DNA of 64,000 nt from Diadema setosum (lineage: Eukaryota > Echinodermata > Echinoidea > Diadematoida > Diadematidae), in the NCBI RefSeq assembly GCF_964275005.1, contig NC_092704.1, positions 11,286,871-11,350,870 of the forward strand, written 5' to 3'. The first letter of the stretch is position 1. Each line of letters starts with the position of its first letter. Positions 11,801 to 22,107 of this stretch are shown one piece after another. The position numbers and the translations under genes were made by a program. The notes below the pieces were generated by a model that saw nothing but the letters and a program-made list of their open reading frames with translations, made no database searches and had not been told where the DNA came from.

Positions 11801-14800
11801 GATAAATTCAGCTCTTGTCCTGCCAAAACACAAAATATAATACCAGCCACCTATAAAGAAAAAAAAATTGTAAATTGTCATTTGGTTCTGTGCATAGATA
11901 CATACCAGTATTTTTAAGTCTGTTCATTTGCTTCAATTTATTTGTCCTGTAAGTTAAATTCTAAGCAATACCATTGATGCCTGTGCAGTTAGTCTGTGTC
12001 TGTCTCTTTGAGCACGAAAAGTATTGTAGAAGTACGTTTGCAGATACATGTAGTAGAATATTGTCAATATGCCACCTTATGAAGCTGTCAAAACATCTGT
12101 CTTTGTCATTCTGATTACCTTTGCACTGAGAACTACATTGTTAAAGCACAAAGTCATGTGTCTATTGCCACCTGTCATATTTGATACCTGAAGCTCCCAG
12201 TCTTTAATGGTGACAAGACATTTGCTCCTGCGACAATTGCTCCGGTCTTATTTTCTCCAAGGGCTTGGGGTTAGGGTTGTGATAGGGTTTTAGGTTTAGT
12301 TTGGTGTGAGGAGTATGATTAGGGTTTGGGTTATGATTGTGAGTATAAGTTATGTTTGGCTTCAATAGCATGCAGATATTTCATGGGAGCAATTGTCGCA
12401 GGAGCAAATGTCATGGAACCATCTTCACTAGCTGATTATACATCTTATAAAAGAAGAAGGAAGATTGGTGATGTGTTTTTAAATGATGAGGATTGATATT
12501 TTAACCACTTGTGTGCTGTGAGTGCAAATTAGCATTGCATTATCCACAGTCCCTGGCACACAAAGGGGTTAGGGGGAACAATTTTCTCAGTTCGGCTCTC
12601 TGTTCCTTATCCTGAATGATTTGCTGACAACCAGAGTTTTGAAGTCAGATTCGAAGTTTGACAAGGATTGGGCACACTCACTATGACAGGTGGAAAACAC
12701 TTCTGCTGTTACATGCAGTTGCAAGTTTTTGCAGACAGACCTGTGCATAGATTAGACACGTACAGTCCCATTTAGTGTTCTTTTTGCTTCCCCTCCCCCT
12801 CTACTCCTCCACCTCTTCTTCTTATATTCATTGTCTTCTTCCATTTTCATCTTTTTTCCTTTTTCTGCCTCTTGTTAATTGCAATAGATACTGTAAAAAG
12901 AAATCAAATACATATATCACTTTATTGAGTGATTTGATATCAGCAGGATTTGTTTGAGTTGAAAAGGTTGAAAATAGAGGCCAAATATGGAAATTTCAGA
13001 CTTAATGCAATAAAAGTCAGCACTTGCACTCCAATTTACTTGATGCTGTCAATTCACATTTCTTAATTTGCACAAATTATTTAGTTATGAAGAGCATCAC
13101 CTGTGGCTCTAGGGGACAAGATGTAATGCTGGAATTTCTTTGGTATCTCAAAAATCTGATATCAAAGCACTGAAATGTAATTTCATCAGACTGGCTACAA
13201 AGTGCTTAGTGTGACTTGATCCCATCATTTCAGTAGAGCCAAATTCTGGCGACGGTTAGAGGTCTGGGGTCAAAATTTAGCAATTATAGTTCTTACTCAA
13301 GCAAGGCATATTAAGAAGTCTTTCCAGTTATAATACTGTGAATGCAGACATTTTTGCGGTACAGTAATTTTCATGTATTTTGCACTACTTCTGACTAGCG
13401 CAAATTCTAAAACCTGCGAAAAATATCTTCACAATTTTCTCTCCACATTTTAAATGGATTGACAATTGCGCACCGCGAATTCAAGAACCCAGAAATATGT
13501 TTTTGAGCCGCTCAGTGTGAAAAATTGGTCACGCGAAAATATTGATGTTAACAGTAGTTTGTCAGGGCAATTGAGAGAGAAAGAATAATTATTTCAATTT
13601 TATAGTCCTGAAAAGGACTCTTGTGAAAATGGGAATGTGGGAGAGAAGACAATAAGACATTAAAAATGGAGGCCTGATGGAAAGAGAAGAACTGAGAATT
13701 AGTCCCTATAAACAACTGTAAAGTGGTGAAGTGTTACTGAAAAGGACTGTTGAGTCGAAAAGTCGACTGTTATGCCGAAGAGAAGTTCAACTGTGGGATA
13801 AAAGAGAGAGAGAGAGAGAGAATCCTGAAAGTAATCTTTCTCCCCTGAAATCCTTCTTCTCCCACCGACTTCCAAACAGTTTACCCGATTCTCACTCTAT
13901 TCTTCCTTACAGCTGTCCCTGTCGACTATTTTTTCATCTCCCTCATAGGGGAACCTCAACTTCCAGCACACTGCTGCCCTTTCAACCATCACTATTTCAC
14001 TTCCTTACGCCCTCCCTACAATGTATGTTGCTTTCCATATTCACTTTCCTCTTTTTAGGGTCTTTCTCACAAAGAGCAGCCCTCTCAATGACTACACACA
14101 TCGTGTTGCCGCAAACCTCTCTCCCTCAATTTACATTACCATGCAGACTTTCAAACAAGACAGGAGGCAATATTTGTGAAAATAACAATTCTGTGAAATT
14201 TACCTTATACACCTGTATCTGGTATTGATTGTGTATATATCCATTCATCTGTCTATTGCCGTCTGTATCTGTCCAACTGTACATTTGTCTGTCAATCTCC
14301 TAACCTTTCTCTACATTCTTCCATTCATATATTACATACTTTGGTTGTCATTCATAATTGGGTCTTTGGTGACTGGTTCTTTTTGCTCATGGGTGGGTTT
14401 TTTTTAATGCTTTTGTTGTTGTTTGGTTTCTTGTTGTCGTGTGACAGCTGCTTTCATGTTCGGGCTCGTGACAGAGCTGCAGCTCCTTTGTAAAGATGTT
14501 CCCTCTGTTACATACACAAAGGTCTGTATTTTCAGTAACTTTGTAGCAATATTCGATGGTAAAAAGCTACACACATGTACCTATGGAATTATCACCTCTA
14601 TGGTCTTGTCTGTCTGTCTCCCTCTTGTGACCCGGCTGCAGTAAGTAACATGGGCAATGCGGCCGAGGTGGACGGCATCAACTTGGAGGAGATCAAGGAG
14701 TTTGCCAAGGCCTTCAAGATCCGGCGGCTCTCTCTGGGCCTCACCCAGACCCAGGTGGGCCAGGCCCTGAGCCAGTCCGAGGGCCCCGCCTACAGCCAAT

Positions 14801-15819
14801 CGGCCATCTGCAGGTAGAGTATCAACCTATTGAGAGTATTGAGTTATCATTTAATAATTATGAAATTGATTCTGCCTGCCCCGGCAGAAGGGCCCTAACG
14901 TGAAATTTCAACCCTCAGTATCAAATTTTGGTTTGCGATATTATTTGACAGTTTGGAATCTCTTTCATACAATTTAACCATCATTTTGTGTGTGTGTGTT
15001 ATTTTGTGGGCAGACAAGCCCTAGGGCCCATCTCAAGACCCATCTAGTATTTCTTCAATCTAGAGTGTGCAGCAAAACTCAATGGTGCAAATCTAAAGAT
15101 AACAAGGTGAACATTTCTGCAGCAGCATTAGCTCAGAATTGGATGGGGGTGAAGACGTTTTCTCTTAGAGGCAACTTGAAGACTCTTAAAGATTGAACAT
15201 GGTGCAAAAATTGGTAGACTTCATTTCTCAACTGTTGGAGAAAGGCAACCACTTTAGTTCAGGAAATTGGAAATTGTTGCTTGCTGTGAAATCAGAGATT
15301 ATGTTTGGCCTCTCATTTTTTGAAGTTCACGGGATTTTATATTTGATTTTGATACATGGTTGTACTGGGTATGTCATAAGCGTGTCTTGATTCATGTACC
15401 TTTTCCCCACAAATGGTAGGTTTGAGAAGCTGGACATCACGCCGAAGAGTGCACAGAAGATCAAGCCGGTCTTGGAGCGGTGGATGGCGGAGGCGGAGGA
15501 GCGGCACAAAAACGGCCTTAACCAGCTCACCGACTTCATCGGCAGCGAGCCCGTGAAGAAGCGCAAGCGGCGCACGTCGTTCACGCCCCAGGCCCTGGAG
15601 TACCTCAGCCGCCACTTTGAGAAGAACACGCACCCGACGGGCGCCGAGATGACGGCACTGGCCCAGGAGCTGAACTATGACCGGGAGGTGATCCGCGTGT
15701 GGTTCTGCAACAAGCGCCAGGCGCTCAAGAACACGATCAAGAAGCTGAAGGCCGCAGAGGCGACGATAAACAACAACGCGGAGGACTCCGAATCTGCCGT
15801 GAGTCCGGAACAAGTGTAG
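2662..15819 (+). CDS. pou6f: POU class 6 homeodomain transcription factor (N-terminus missing)
   Basis: Sequence-specific nuclear transcription factor of the POU6F1/POU6F2 class. Seven exons join with matching phase: 2662-2883, 3775-4024, 7977-8115, 8897-9018, 9511-9753, 14642-14813 and 15420-15819, giving 515 codons plus TAG. Visible residues 1-325 are a low-complexity Gln/Ser/Thr/Ala/Leu-rich activation-type region. The POU-specific domain spans about 338-413, with INLEEIKEFAKAFKIRRL and the class-VI insertion SEGPAYSQSAICRFEKLDI. A basic linker KKRKRR leads into the homeodomain at about 429-488, whose recognition helix carries VWFCNKRQ. All introns are GT-AG. The first exon begins at a splice acceptor, so the start codon lies upstream, either outside the window or in an unrecognised exon before 2662. 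In other animals the family acts mainly in neurons; that role is inferred here. The GC-rich exons contrast with AT-rich introns. Class VI identity is very secure; choosing between the vertebrate paralogues F1 and F2 is not meaningful for an invertebrate gene. Confidence 0.95.
2992..3200. mobile_element. Half copy of the AAAGGGATG fold-back element
   Basis: It starts AAAGGGATGATATAGTTTGG and runs through the GTGGGTCCCACCTA palindrome, matching the left half of the element at 29490-29912. The second half is absent or diverged. Confidence 0.55.
3775..4024 (+). CDS. pou6f: POU6 exon: Ser/Thr/Pro-rich segment
   Basis: The acceptor CCTTTGCAG ends at 3774 and the exon starts GTA TTA CCG. The donor ACCA/GTGAGT follows 4024 and leaves one base. 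It encodes VLPSAPAAIPSITSSTNVV and a long Ser/Thr/Pro-rich continuation with no recognisable fold. The phase matches the next exon (A plus AC gives Asn). Confidence 0.88.
4346..4510. mobile_element. hAT-like MITE
   Basis: The ends CAGGGCTAGACACTAAC and GTTAGTGTGGAGCCCTG are inverted repeats. The flanks share GTTATGG (7 of 8). The interior is rich in GGCCACCAAAA words. A diverged relative lies at about 62045-62215. It lies in a POU6 intron. Confidence 0.75.
4511..6601. other. POU6 intron sequence
   Basis: AT-rich intron with a CA microsatellite near 4985, poly-G near 5225 and a tandem AAATATC run near 5888. No additional exon or identifiable element seen. Confidence 0.6.
6602..7170. mobile_element. 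AAAGGACAAG fold-back MITE (copy 1)
   Basis: It begins TAAAGGACAAGTCCACCTTC and ends GAAGGTGAACTTGTCCTTTA. The whole about 570 bp is an imperfect palindrome; for example ATGATGTCACATG on the left faces CATGTGACATCAC on the right. Right flanks in copies 1 and 3 and the left flank in copy 2 read TTAA. Confidence 0.7.
7662..7902. mobile_element. CGCGAAA MITE, TA insertion (copy 1)
   Basis: The ends CTGTATACGCC and GGCGTATACAG are inverted repeats, flanked by TA on both sides (7660-7661 and 7903-7904), as in Tc1/mariner-type insertion. The interior repeats TTTCGCGA and its complement about ten times. It lies in a POU6 intron, 73 bp before an exon. Confidence 0.8.
7977..8115 (+). CDS. pou6f: POU6 exon: Ser/Thr-rich segment
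   Basis: The acceptor CCTCGCAG ends at 7976 and the donor CACG/GTACAT follows 8115. It encodes STTSASVPSLVTTHSSQALP and onward to GQHAA, ending with two bases (CG) completed to Arg by the next exon. It begins only 73 bp after a TA-flanked inverted-repeat transposon. Confidence 0.88.
8897..9018 (+). CDS. pou6f: POU6 exon: Ser/Thr/Ala-rich segment
   Basis: The acceptor CCATCCAG ends at 8896 and the donor GGCAG/GTACTA follows 9018. It encodes SVLVSQPTTTSNPTAPLLAA and onward to LSLQGLA. It enters needing one base and leaves one base, consistent with both neighbours. Confidence 0.88.
9196..9487 (+). repeat. About 35-bp minisatellite next to a POU6 splice acceptor
   Basis: About eight degenerate copies of GAGATCACATTGTGAAATAG followed by a GATTTTGATTTT-type segment. 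The array ends 23 bp before the exon at 9511 and includes the likely branch-point region. Confidence 0.85.
9511..9753 (+). CDS. pou6f: POU6 exon: Gln/Ser/Val-rich segment
   Basis: The acceptor TTTTCCCCCAG ends at 9510 and the donor CCCAG/GTAAAG follows 9753. It encodes AGLNTAQGTVISHIAAAQG and onward to GGLASP. It is the last activation-region exon before the DNA-binding domain. A tandem minisatellite abuts its acceptor. Confidence 0.9.
11105..11372. mobile_element. CATATGTGACCCG MITE
   Basis: The inverted ends CATATGTGACCCGCTACAAC and GTTGTAGCGGGTCACATATG extend at least 40 bp through AAAAGGATCCTAAAGTC. The interior is about 190 bp without an ORF. Superfamily not assigned. It lies in a POU6 intron. 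Confidence 0.75.
11441..11533. repeat. 95-bp palindromic repeat, copy 2
   Basis: TTAACCCGGTGAGGACAGGC through GTATACTCGGGACTTGTC to TTCAACAGGTTAA. Inverted orientation relative to copy 1. Confidence 0.7.
12217..12412. mobile_element. Inverted-repeat element with telomere-like interior (A)
   Basis: The ends GACATTTGCTCCTGCGACAA and TTGTCGCAGGAGCAAATGTC are perfect inverted repeats of at least 25 bp. The about 140-bp interior includes GGGGTTAGGGTTGTGATAGG and GATTAGGGTTTGGGTTATG, degenerate TTAGGG repeats. No clear target duplication. Confidence 0.7.
13336..13554. mobile_element. GCGAAA-type MITE, different ends
   Basis: The ends CTGTGAATGCAGACATTTTT and AATATTGATGTTAACAG are weak inverted repeats beside TA. 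The interior has GCGGTACAG, GCGAAAAATATC and CGCGAAAATATT words like the CGCGAAA family but a different order. Confidence 0.6.
14642..14813 (+). CDS. pou6f: POU6 exon: POU-specific domain, first part
   Basis: The acceptor CCGGCTGCAG ends at 14641. It encodes VSNMGNAAEVDG, then INLEEIKEFAKAFKIRRLSL, then GLTQTQVGQALSQSEGPAYS, ending QSAIC plus two bases of Arg before donor CAG/GTAGAG. The four helices of a POU-specific domain are recognisable. The break at the Arg of CRFEKL matches the strongly conserved end of the recognition helix. Confidence 0.96.
15420..15819 (+). CDS. pou6f: POU6 terminal coding exon: end of POU-specific domain, linker, homeodomain
   Basis: The acceptor AAATGGTAG ends at 15419 and the exon begins with the third base of Arg and FEKLDITPKSAQKIKPVLER. 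The linker contains a Lys/Arg nuclear-localisation cluster (KKRKRR). The homeodomain follows with TSFTPQALEYLSRHFEKN and DREVIRVWFCNKRQALKN. A short acidic, Ser-rich tail ends ESAVSPEQV and TAG at 15817-15819. The 3' UTR continues beyond, but its end is not resolved. Confidence 0.96.
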
Positions 15820-18800
15820 CTCTTTTTTCGCCAGTAGGGGGGAAACGAGAATCTTCAGCCGACGAGATGGCGGGAGAATTTGTGTACTCTGGCATGCAAA
15901 AAAAAAAAAGGCAATGGTGCTTATCAGCTAAGTGTTTTCCAAGTTTAAAGAGAAGGACAATGGAACTTGTGGAACTTTCTGGAATATGCATTGATGTGAC
16001 ATTGACTGAGTGGAGACAGAAGCAACATCTCCATCGGGTGCCGAGTGTGGGCGCTGTCCCAAAGCTGCAAACGTGGGCGCGAGAGGGCACTTCTCAAACT
16101 TTGTGAGTTGCTTATCAGGGAAGCGGCACCCCTGGTGTCGACGGCAACCAGTCGTGGTGGGAAACGTGTACATTGACATAGTATCAGTAAGACGAAGCCT
16201 TGAGTAAATGAATACTTTGTGACAGGATGGAACAACGTGAGCAGTTGAAGTGATCTTCAAGATTCCAGACTTTTTCTTTCTTTTTTTTCGAGGGGGATTT
16301 AGTCTGCCAAATTTCATAAGGTTGATCTCCACCGTCACTTTGTCGCATGATGAAATTGATATTCAATTACTTATTCTGTGTGAAGAATGAATTGATGATA
16401 TTGTCATGAAGGTTTTTTTTTTTTTTTTTTTTTTAGTGATCAATCCATACAACAAAGACCAACATTAAACTTCAAGCGTGTGCCATTTCAGGATGTCGAG
16501 ATGTGCGGTGTATTAAAAATCTTTGGCATTGAGAGGTCAGAGGTAACTAGCACCTCTGCCATATGAGGAGTACTTTTCAGGGTGCAAATAGAAGGTGCAG
16601 CCTTCAATTGGCAAGAGGTTTTGTTGTTTCTTTCGTTTTTTGTCTGAATTACAGACACAGTTGGTATATTACACTGGTGATGCTTGCCCAAGAAACGGTG
16701 ATAAATGGTCCTGCCCAGTGTAGTGTGAGAAATGAATGCAGTATTTCAAAAGTAAGAGGCAATTAATTCACAAGGGTGCAGTTACAGCTTAGAAAATAAT
16801 CTGTTTTGTTGGGTTTGTTTTTTTTTTCAAATTATCCTTTAAATAATTAAAAAGGCAATAGATTTTCTCTCATTCCTCATCAAAGGATTTGTTTCAAATT
16901 AGCAGTATAGTTCTGCAGTAAGTATACATACAGTAAAGCCGGTATTCATTTCCTGTAAAAGATTTTGAAGCAAATTCAATTTTCCCAGCAAAAGAGCTAC
17001 AGAAGAGAAGGAATAAAGAGCAGAGGTAGATACATTGTATTAGAGTTTCAAATTTCAGTGTATGCCACTGCTACTTTATACTTGCCTTTACCCCCTACCG
17101 GTACTCATTTTCTTCATAAAATTCGGAAGCAAATTCAAGTTTCCCTCAAAAGAACTATAGGAAAGGAGCAAAGAGGTAGAAAACAGAACTTCAAATTTCA
17201 TTTTGCTACTGCAATAAGACCCTGAGTACGGGATACAGGTAGTTGGCAGTTGTATGCGGGATTAGGCGCAAATCTTCCAGTAATTGAGCAGGAGAGTGAT
17301 TAAGTCACAAAAACAATGTTCTGCATTTGATGTAAGATGTTCACTCAGCATTAGGTCAGACACTTTGCATTCTTAAAACTAAGTAGCACCTATATCAATA
17401 CTGTGACTACCAATCACTCATATATCTTTTTCTTATTGATTATTTTTGTCAAGCTTTTTTTAAAAACAAGCCAGCAGCCAGACTCTGCAGTGCAGGTTGT
17501 TTTGCTTCAGTATGTTCTGCTTGACAACAGCACCATGTTTATTTGTTTTTGTTTGCTTTTTTTTTTTTCTCTGCCACTTTACATACATAATATTAGGCTT
17601 CCAGTTCTGTCCCCCACTGGTATTGTGCATAAGCCTGCCAAAGCTTTCTTGCAGCGCATTTCTTCCATAGGTGGAGGGAGAGACATGTCTGAACGATTGT
17701 ATGAGAAGAGTTTTCTTGCACAATTATCATTTAAGAGTGATTCTGGAGATCCAACACTAGCTTCTACACTTACGTAGTCGCCATGTACAGGTATAGTAGA
17801 TGGAAGCGATGACGTACAAAAAGGACACCTGATATACCAAAGTCTACAGGAGTGCAAAGAGTTAAAAGGAAACTTTTGTTTTTTCCTTCAGGACCAAAGT
17901 AATGGTTGTACATTTGAACTTGATACGATTGTGTCTTGTACGAAACGTGTCGCTGTCAAAAATGTGTGGTCTGCTTGATTTCCGCTGGTCTGGAAATTTG
18001 TTCGCGGCAGCTCGTCACGAGGAGAAAGTGTGTGTAGAACTCGTGTATACTCAAAACAGTCTTGTGCTTTATCATTTCTGAGCATTTCTATGGGGTCAGT
18101 TGTAAGTCAGTACTGGGAATTGTATTGCTGTTCCGTGCAGTTTTGCAGGGACACAGGTTGATGGTAGATGTTGTGCGTAAATTAATTGATTGTGAAATTG
18201 TGCGAGTGTCTGCTTATCGTTACAACCCATTGTTGGTGAGGTTATAAGCAGCACTGTGCGGCAAGGCACCTTCTGTCGTACAACACCAGTGACAGTTAGC
18301 ACACGTGCACCTGTCTGTTATATTTATCAGAATGCATCAGAAAAAAACATTTTAGTATGGAAAAAAAATGGTCCAATGTTCTTCTTTCTCTGTAAGAATA
18401 AGAGTTCCAGGATAGGTTACAACAGTCAAGGGCAGACCAAATGCCTTTAAGAGTCATAATTTTGCCTCCCTCTACTAGTATTCCAAATTCTCAACAACAA
18501 CAAATATGTCTAAAACTGGGTTTCCTTTCATTGGGGTCAAAGGGGAAAGTTAGTATGAAAGTATTCTTAACACTTAAATTAAGGCCACCTTATAAGAATT
18601 CCAAAAAGAAAATTGCAGTGATGCAGAGTCACATTTAGATTTGACTCTCGTGGTGCAGGTATGGCTTAGAAGGTAGGTCAAGGGTGGTGTTTTCCCACTT
18701 TCATTTCAAACACAAAATGTACTCATGTAGGCATAAATAGGGACCGGATGGGTATGCAACTGAGCAGTTTTAGGGTGAAAGGAGGAACTACATCATTCAA

Positions 18801-20634
18801 AGGATAAGTTGAGAATAGTAGTGATTCCCATGTGGAGAAGTAGTGAGTCCCATGTGGAGTAGTAGGTTGAGGAAAAGAAAGAATTGTGACCAAAAGATAC
18901 AATAAGGGAAAACCAAGCATTGATCTAACAATGCAGTTTGCAGCCAATCATAGTTTTCCATTCACAACCCTTTCAGCATCACAGAGGATGGTACCACACA
19001 CTGAAATTTTACAGCATTATTATGGCTTCACGGCGTTACAGGAGTACATTATAGAATAAATGAATGAATGAATAGACGAAATGTTTGCCTCATGGTGAAG
19101 ACAAGTAAACCTGAACTGTTTTCAAAGGTGACTTTGCCTAGATGTTCTTGTGATGATAAAAATATTCCAATTGCTTCATGCAAAGATTATAGATTTTTTT
19201 TTAAAGGGTGTACACCTGTACCTTTCCTTCACAAAGATATAAAAGTTGCTGAGGGTAATTGTGACTGAAAATTCACTTCTCTTTGTCGCTGTGACTCTTA
19301 GAGATGAGTTATAAATGTGAAGGTAACCACCGGTTGGTTCGTGCTGCCTTTTTTTTTTCCCTCTCTCACTCTTTTCTGAATCTATGATGACAAGTGACTT
19401 TGGTGTGACGGTATTAATCGCAATTCATCCAAAGTTTGTGTATGCAGCACAGACTATATTCCATATTTATCTGTCGGCAGTGAAGACACCAGTGGACAGT
19501 TTTTTATTTTCACCTTTTTTCGAAAGTGAGTAAGAAAAAGCGATAGATAATTAGGTTAATACAATTCTGGAGAAAAAAAAATGAGGACATATTAATAAGG
19601 ACTACAGCTGTGTTGACTGAAGGCAAAGAGACTAAAGGGGAAGAAACTAAGTGGAGTTGAAGATTAAACTGTCTGAGCGGTAAGACCTGAAATATTTAAA
19701 CGAAATGATGGTTCACCTGTGAATTCCTCGTATCTTGTAAAGCCTAGTTGTCAGTACATATTTTTGTCCGTACTTTCCATGATGTATCTGTGTTCAGAGG
19801 GCACAAAACGTGGAGACTACTGCTGAAGTCTTTGAAATACAGCTGTACTTAACTTATACAACCCAGTATTTAGTATCTATCGAGTAGATCAGTAGGTTGT
19901 TTTGTATTATCGTGTCATTGAGGATGATGTTCTGTACATATTTAGACGGGGAATTCAGATTCCCAAGTGTATATTTAGAGTATGTCATGTGACCTGTCTG
20001 TTATGCTTGGTATTCAAAATCGCATGCTACATTTCTGAATGCAATTGTATACAGCAAATCGATAATTCATACAATATGCCTCTTTCTTTCTTTTTGATTT
20101 CTTTAAATATTGCTTCCTTGAAAAGATGTCCACTTTGTATTCCCTTTTTGAAGCTCTCAAGTGATCATGGAGGATAATTTAGCATGACCTTAAATCTGTA
20201 GAATCCTTAACAGTACTTGGCTGTATGCAGGAGAGAGCAATATACATGTTGAAGTGCTAGTGTCGATCCAGGCTTTTGCCAACCTCTTCCTTGTTACTGT
20301 CATAACCTGTGAGAGGGAGGCAAAAAAAATCACTGTGACAACACTTTATTCAAATGACTTTGAGAAGATGCTCTTGTTGTAAGGTAAAGTCAGTAAGTTC
20401 CGCAAATAATTCAATCAAAACTATACTATGCCGAAACGCTGGAGTTCAAAATACTTTTGTAGATGTGTGTTTGTGTGTGTGTAAAATATGCTAGTACTGG
20501 CACTTGCAATGACATCTTAAGAATCTTTTCTCAACAAGAGTAGGGTTTGCCGGTGAGACACCCACATTCCGTAGACTCTAGCCAGGGTGTGTTTGACACA
20601 CCCGTCTCTGTGATCAGTAATTTCCCTTTTTTTT
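15820..20634. other. POU6 3' flank or 3' UTR
   Basis: About 4.8 kb with no recognisable gene and few repeats: poly-T at 16412-16434 and a GTGGAGTAGTAG-type short repeat near 18830. It may be partly 3' UTR. Confidence 0.5.
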
Positions 20635-21909
20635 ATGCCTCCGCCACGAAGTGGTGCCGGAGGCATTATGTTTTCGGGTTGTCCGTCCGTCCGTCCTTCC
20701 GTCCGTCCGTAATGAATTTTGTGGACAAGGTAACTATCGAAACCTGTTGAGGTATCCTAATGAAACTTGGCATGTATGTGTATTAGGGGGTGAAGTTGTG
20801 CCTATCAACTTTTGGGTGCACATGCTCAAGGTCAAAGGTCAAAAAGGTCAAGGTCAAATATATAAAATTTCACTATTTCCACCATATCTAGTGAATGCCT
20901 GAAGAGATTTTCTTGAAACTTAGTGTATACATGTATTACCCAATTAAGATTCTCTGGTGAAAGTTTGGGTCATGAGGTCAAAGGTCAAAGGTCAAAAGGT
21001 CAGGGTCAAATACATAAAATTTCACTGTTTCCACCATATCTATTGAATGCCTGAAGAGATTTTCTTGAAACTTAGTGTATACATGTATTACCCAATTAAG
21101 ATTCTCTGGTGAAAGTTTGAGTCATGAGGTCAAAGGTCAAAGGTCAAAAGGTAAAGTAAAAATATTAAAACTTCTTTTTTTTCTCCGTACCTTGGAAAAT
21201 TGTTCAAGGTATCTTCATGGAACATAGTATATACATGTACTGACTGGAAGTGTAGGGTTCATGGGGTCAAAGGTCAGGGGTCAAAGGTCAAGTGCAAGAC
21301 TTCAAAATTTTACTATTACCCTCATATTTATGCAATGCCAGCAGGGTTATTTTTTTACACTTGGTGTATGCGTGTGTAACCTAATAGAAATTCTCTGGAA
21401 AGTTTTTTTTTTTTTCTCTTTTGCCTCAAAGGTCAAAAGGTCAAAGATCAAGTGAAAGTGCTGAACTAACTTTTTCCTCCATATCTCGGAAGTGGCTCAA
21501 GTTACCTTGAAACTTAGTACATATTATGCATGTTCTACCTGAAAGTAATTATCTTATGAATTTTAGGGTCAAGGGCCAGATGAAAATGGTAACAATTTAC
21601 TATTCAATTCAGAAATTGCACTTTTTCTCCACACCTGTACCTTGAAAATTACTCAATGCCTAAATGTATGAATGGGTCAAAGTCAAGTTAAAGTCCTTAA
21701 ATCCCTAGATACATGCTCTCCTATTCATCCAATTAAACCTACGTCAAGGAAGGTGAACATTCAACACATTTGTGACAAACTTGTCATTCCAATATTTTAC
21801 CAATTTTGTGAAAATGTAATCACACAGTGTCCACATGTACTATCTAGACCTATTGGGAAAATCATGCATTATGGCGGAGGCATACCAGTCGCCAAAGCGA
21901 CATTTCTAG
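20635..21909 (+). mobile_element. Helitron-like non-autonomous element carrying AGGTCA arrays
   Basis: About 1.27 kb. The 5' end is a palindrome around GCCTCCGCC and GCCGGAGGC, followed by a TCCG-repeat tract. The 3' end has GGCGGAGG, a perfect hairpin GTCGC-CAAA-GCGAC (21888-21901) and CTAG (21906-21909), then T. No ORF for a Rep/helicase is visible. The interior holds four or five degenerate internal repeats of about 120 bp, each containing runs of AGGTCA. The 5' boundary is approximate. Confidence 0.75.
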
Positions 21910-22003
21910 TTTAATACTTACCATGCCAACTTCACACAGGTGTTGGGGTAAAAATAAGTCGTAAACAGTTAGACACAATATCCCAGTTTTGGGTTTCTTT
22001 TTT

Positions 22004-22107
22004 CAACCCGTTGGAAGACTGGTCCTTGGTATACATGAGCAGGACACTGGTGTCTATGGGGAACGTGTGCTGTAGCAAAATCAGCTCCTCCTGTAATAAT
22101 GGGTTAA
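22004..22107. repeat. 95-bp palindromic repeat, copy 3
   Basis: CAACCCGTTGGAAGACTGGT through GTGTCTATGGGGAACGTGTG to AATAATGGGTTAAGG. Diverged but in the same order. Confidence 0.65.

Larger units (their letters stand above)
9754..14641. other. Long POU6 intron before the POU-specific exon
   Basis: It contains the elements at 11105-11372, 11441-11533, 12217-12412 and 13336-13554 and a (GA)n at 13803-13821. Otherwise it is unremarkable. The G/TA phase match shows no exon is required here. Confidence 0.65.
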
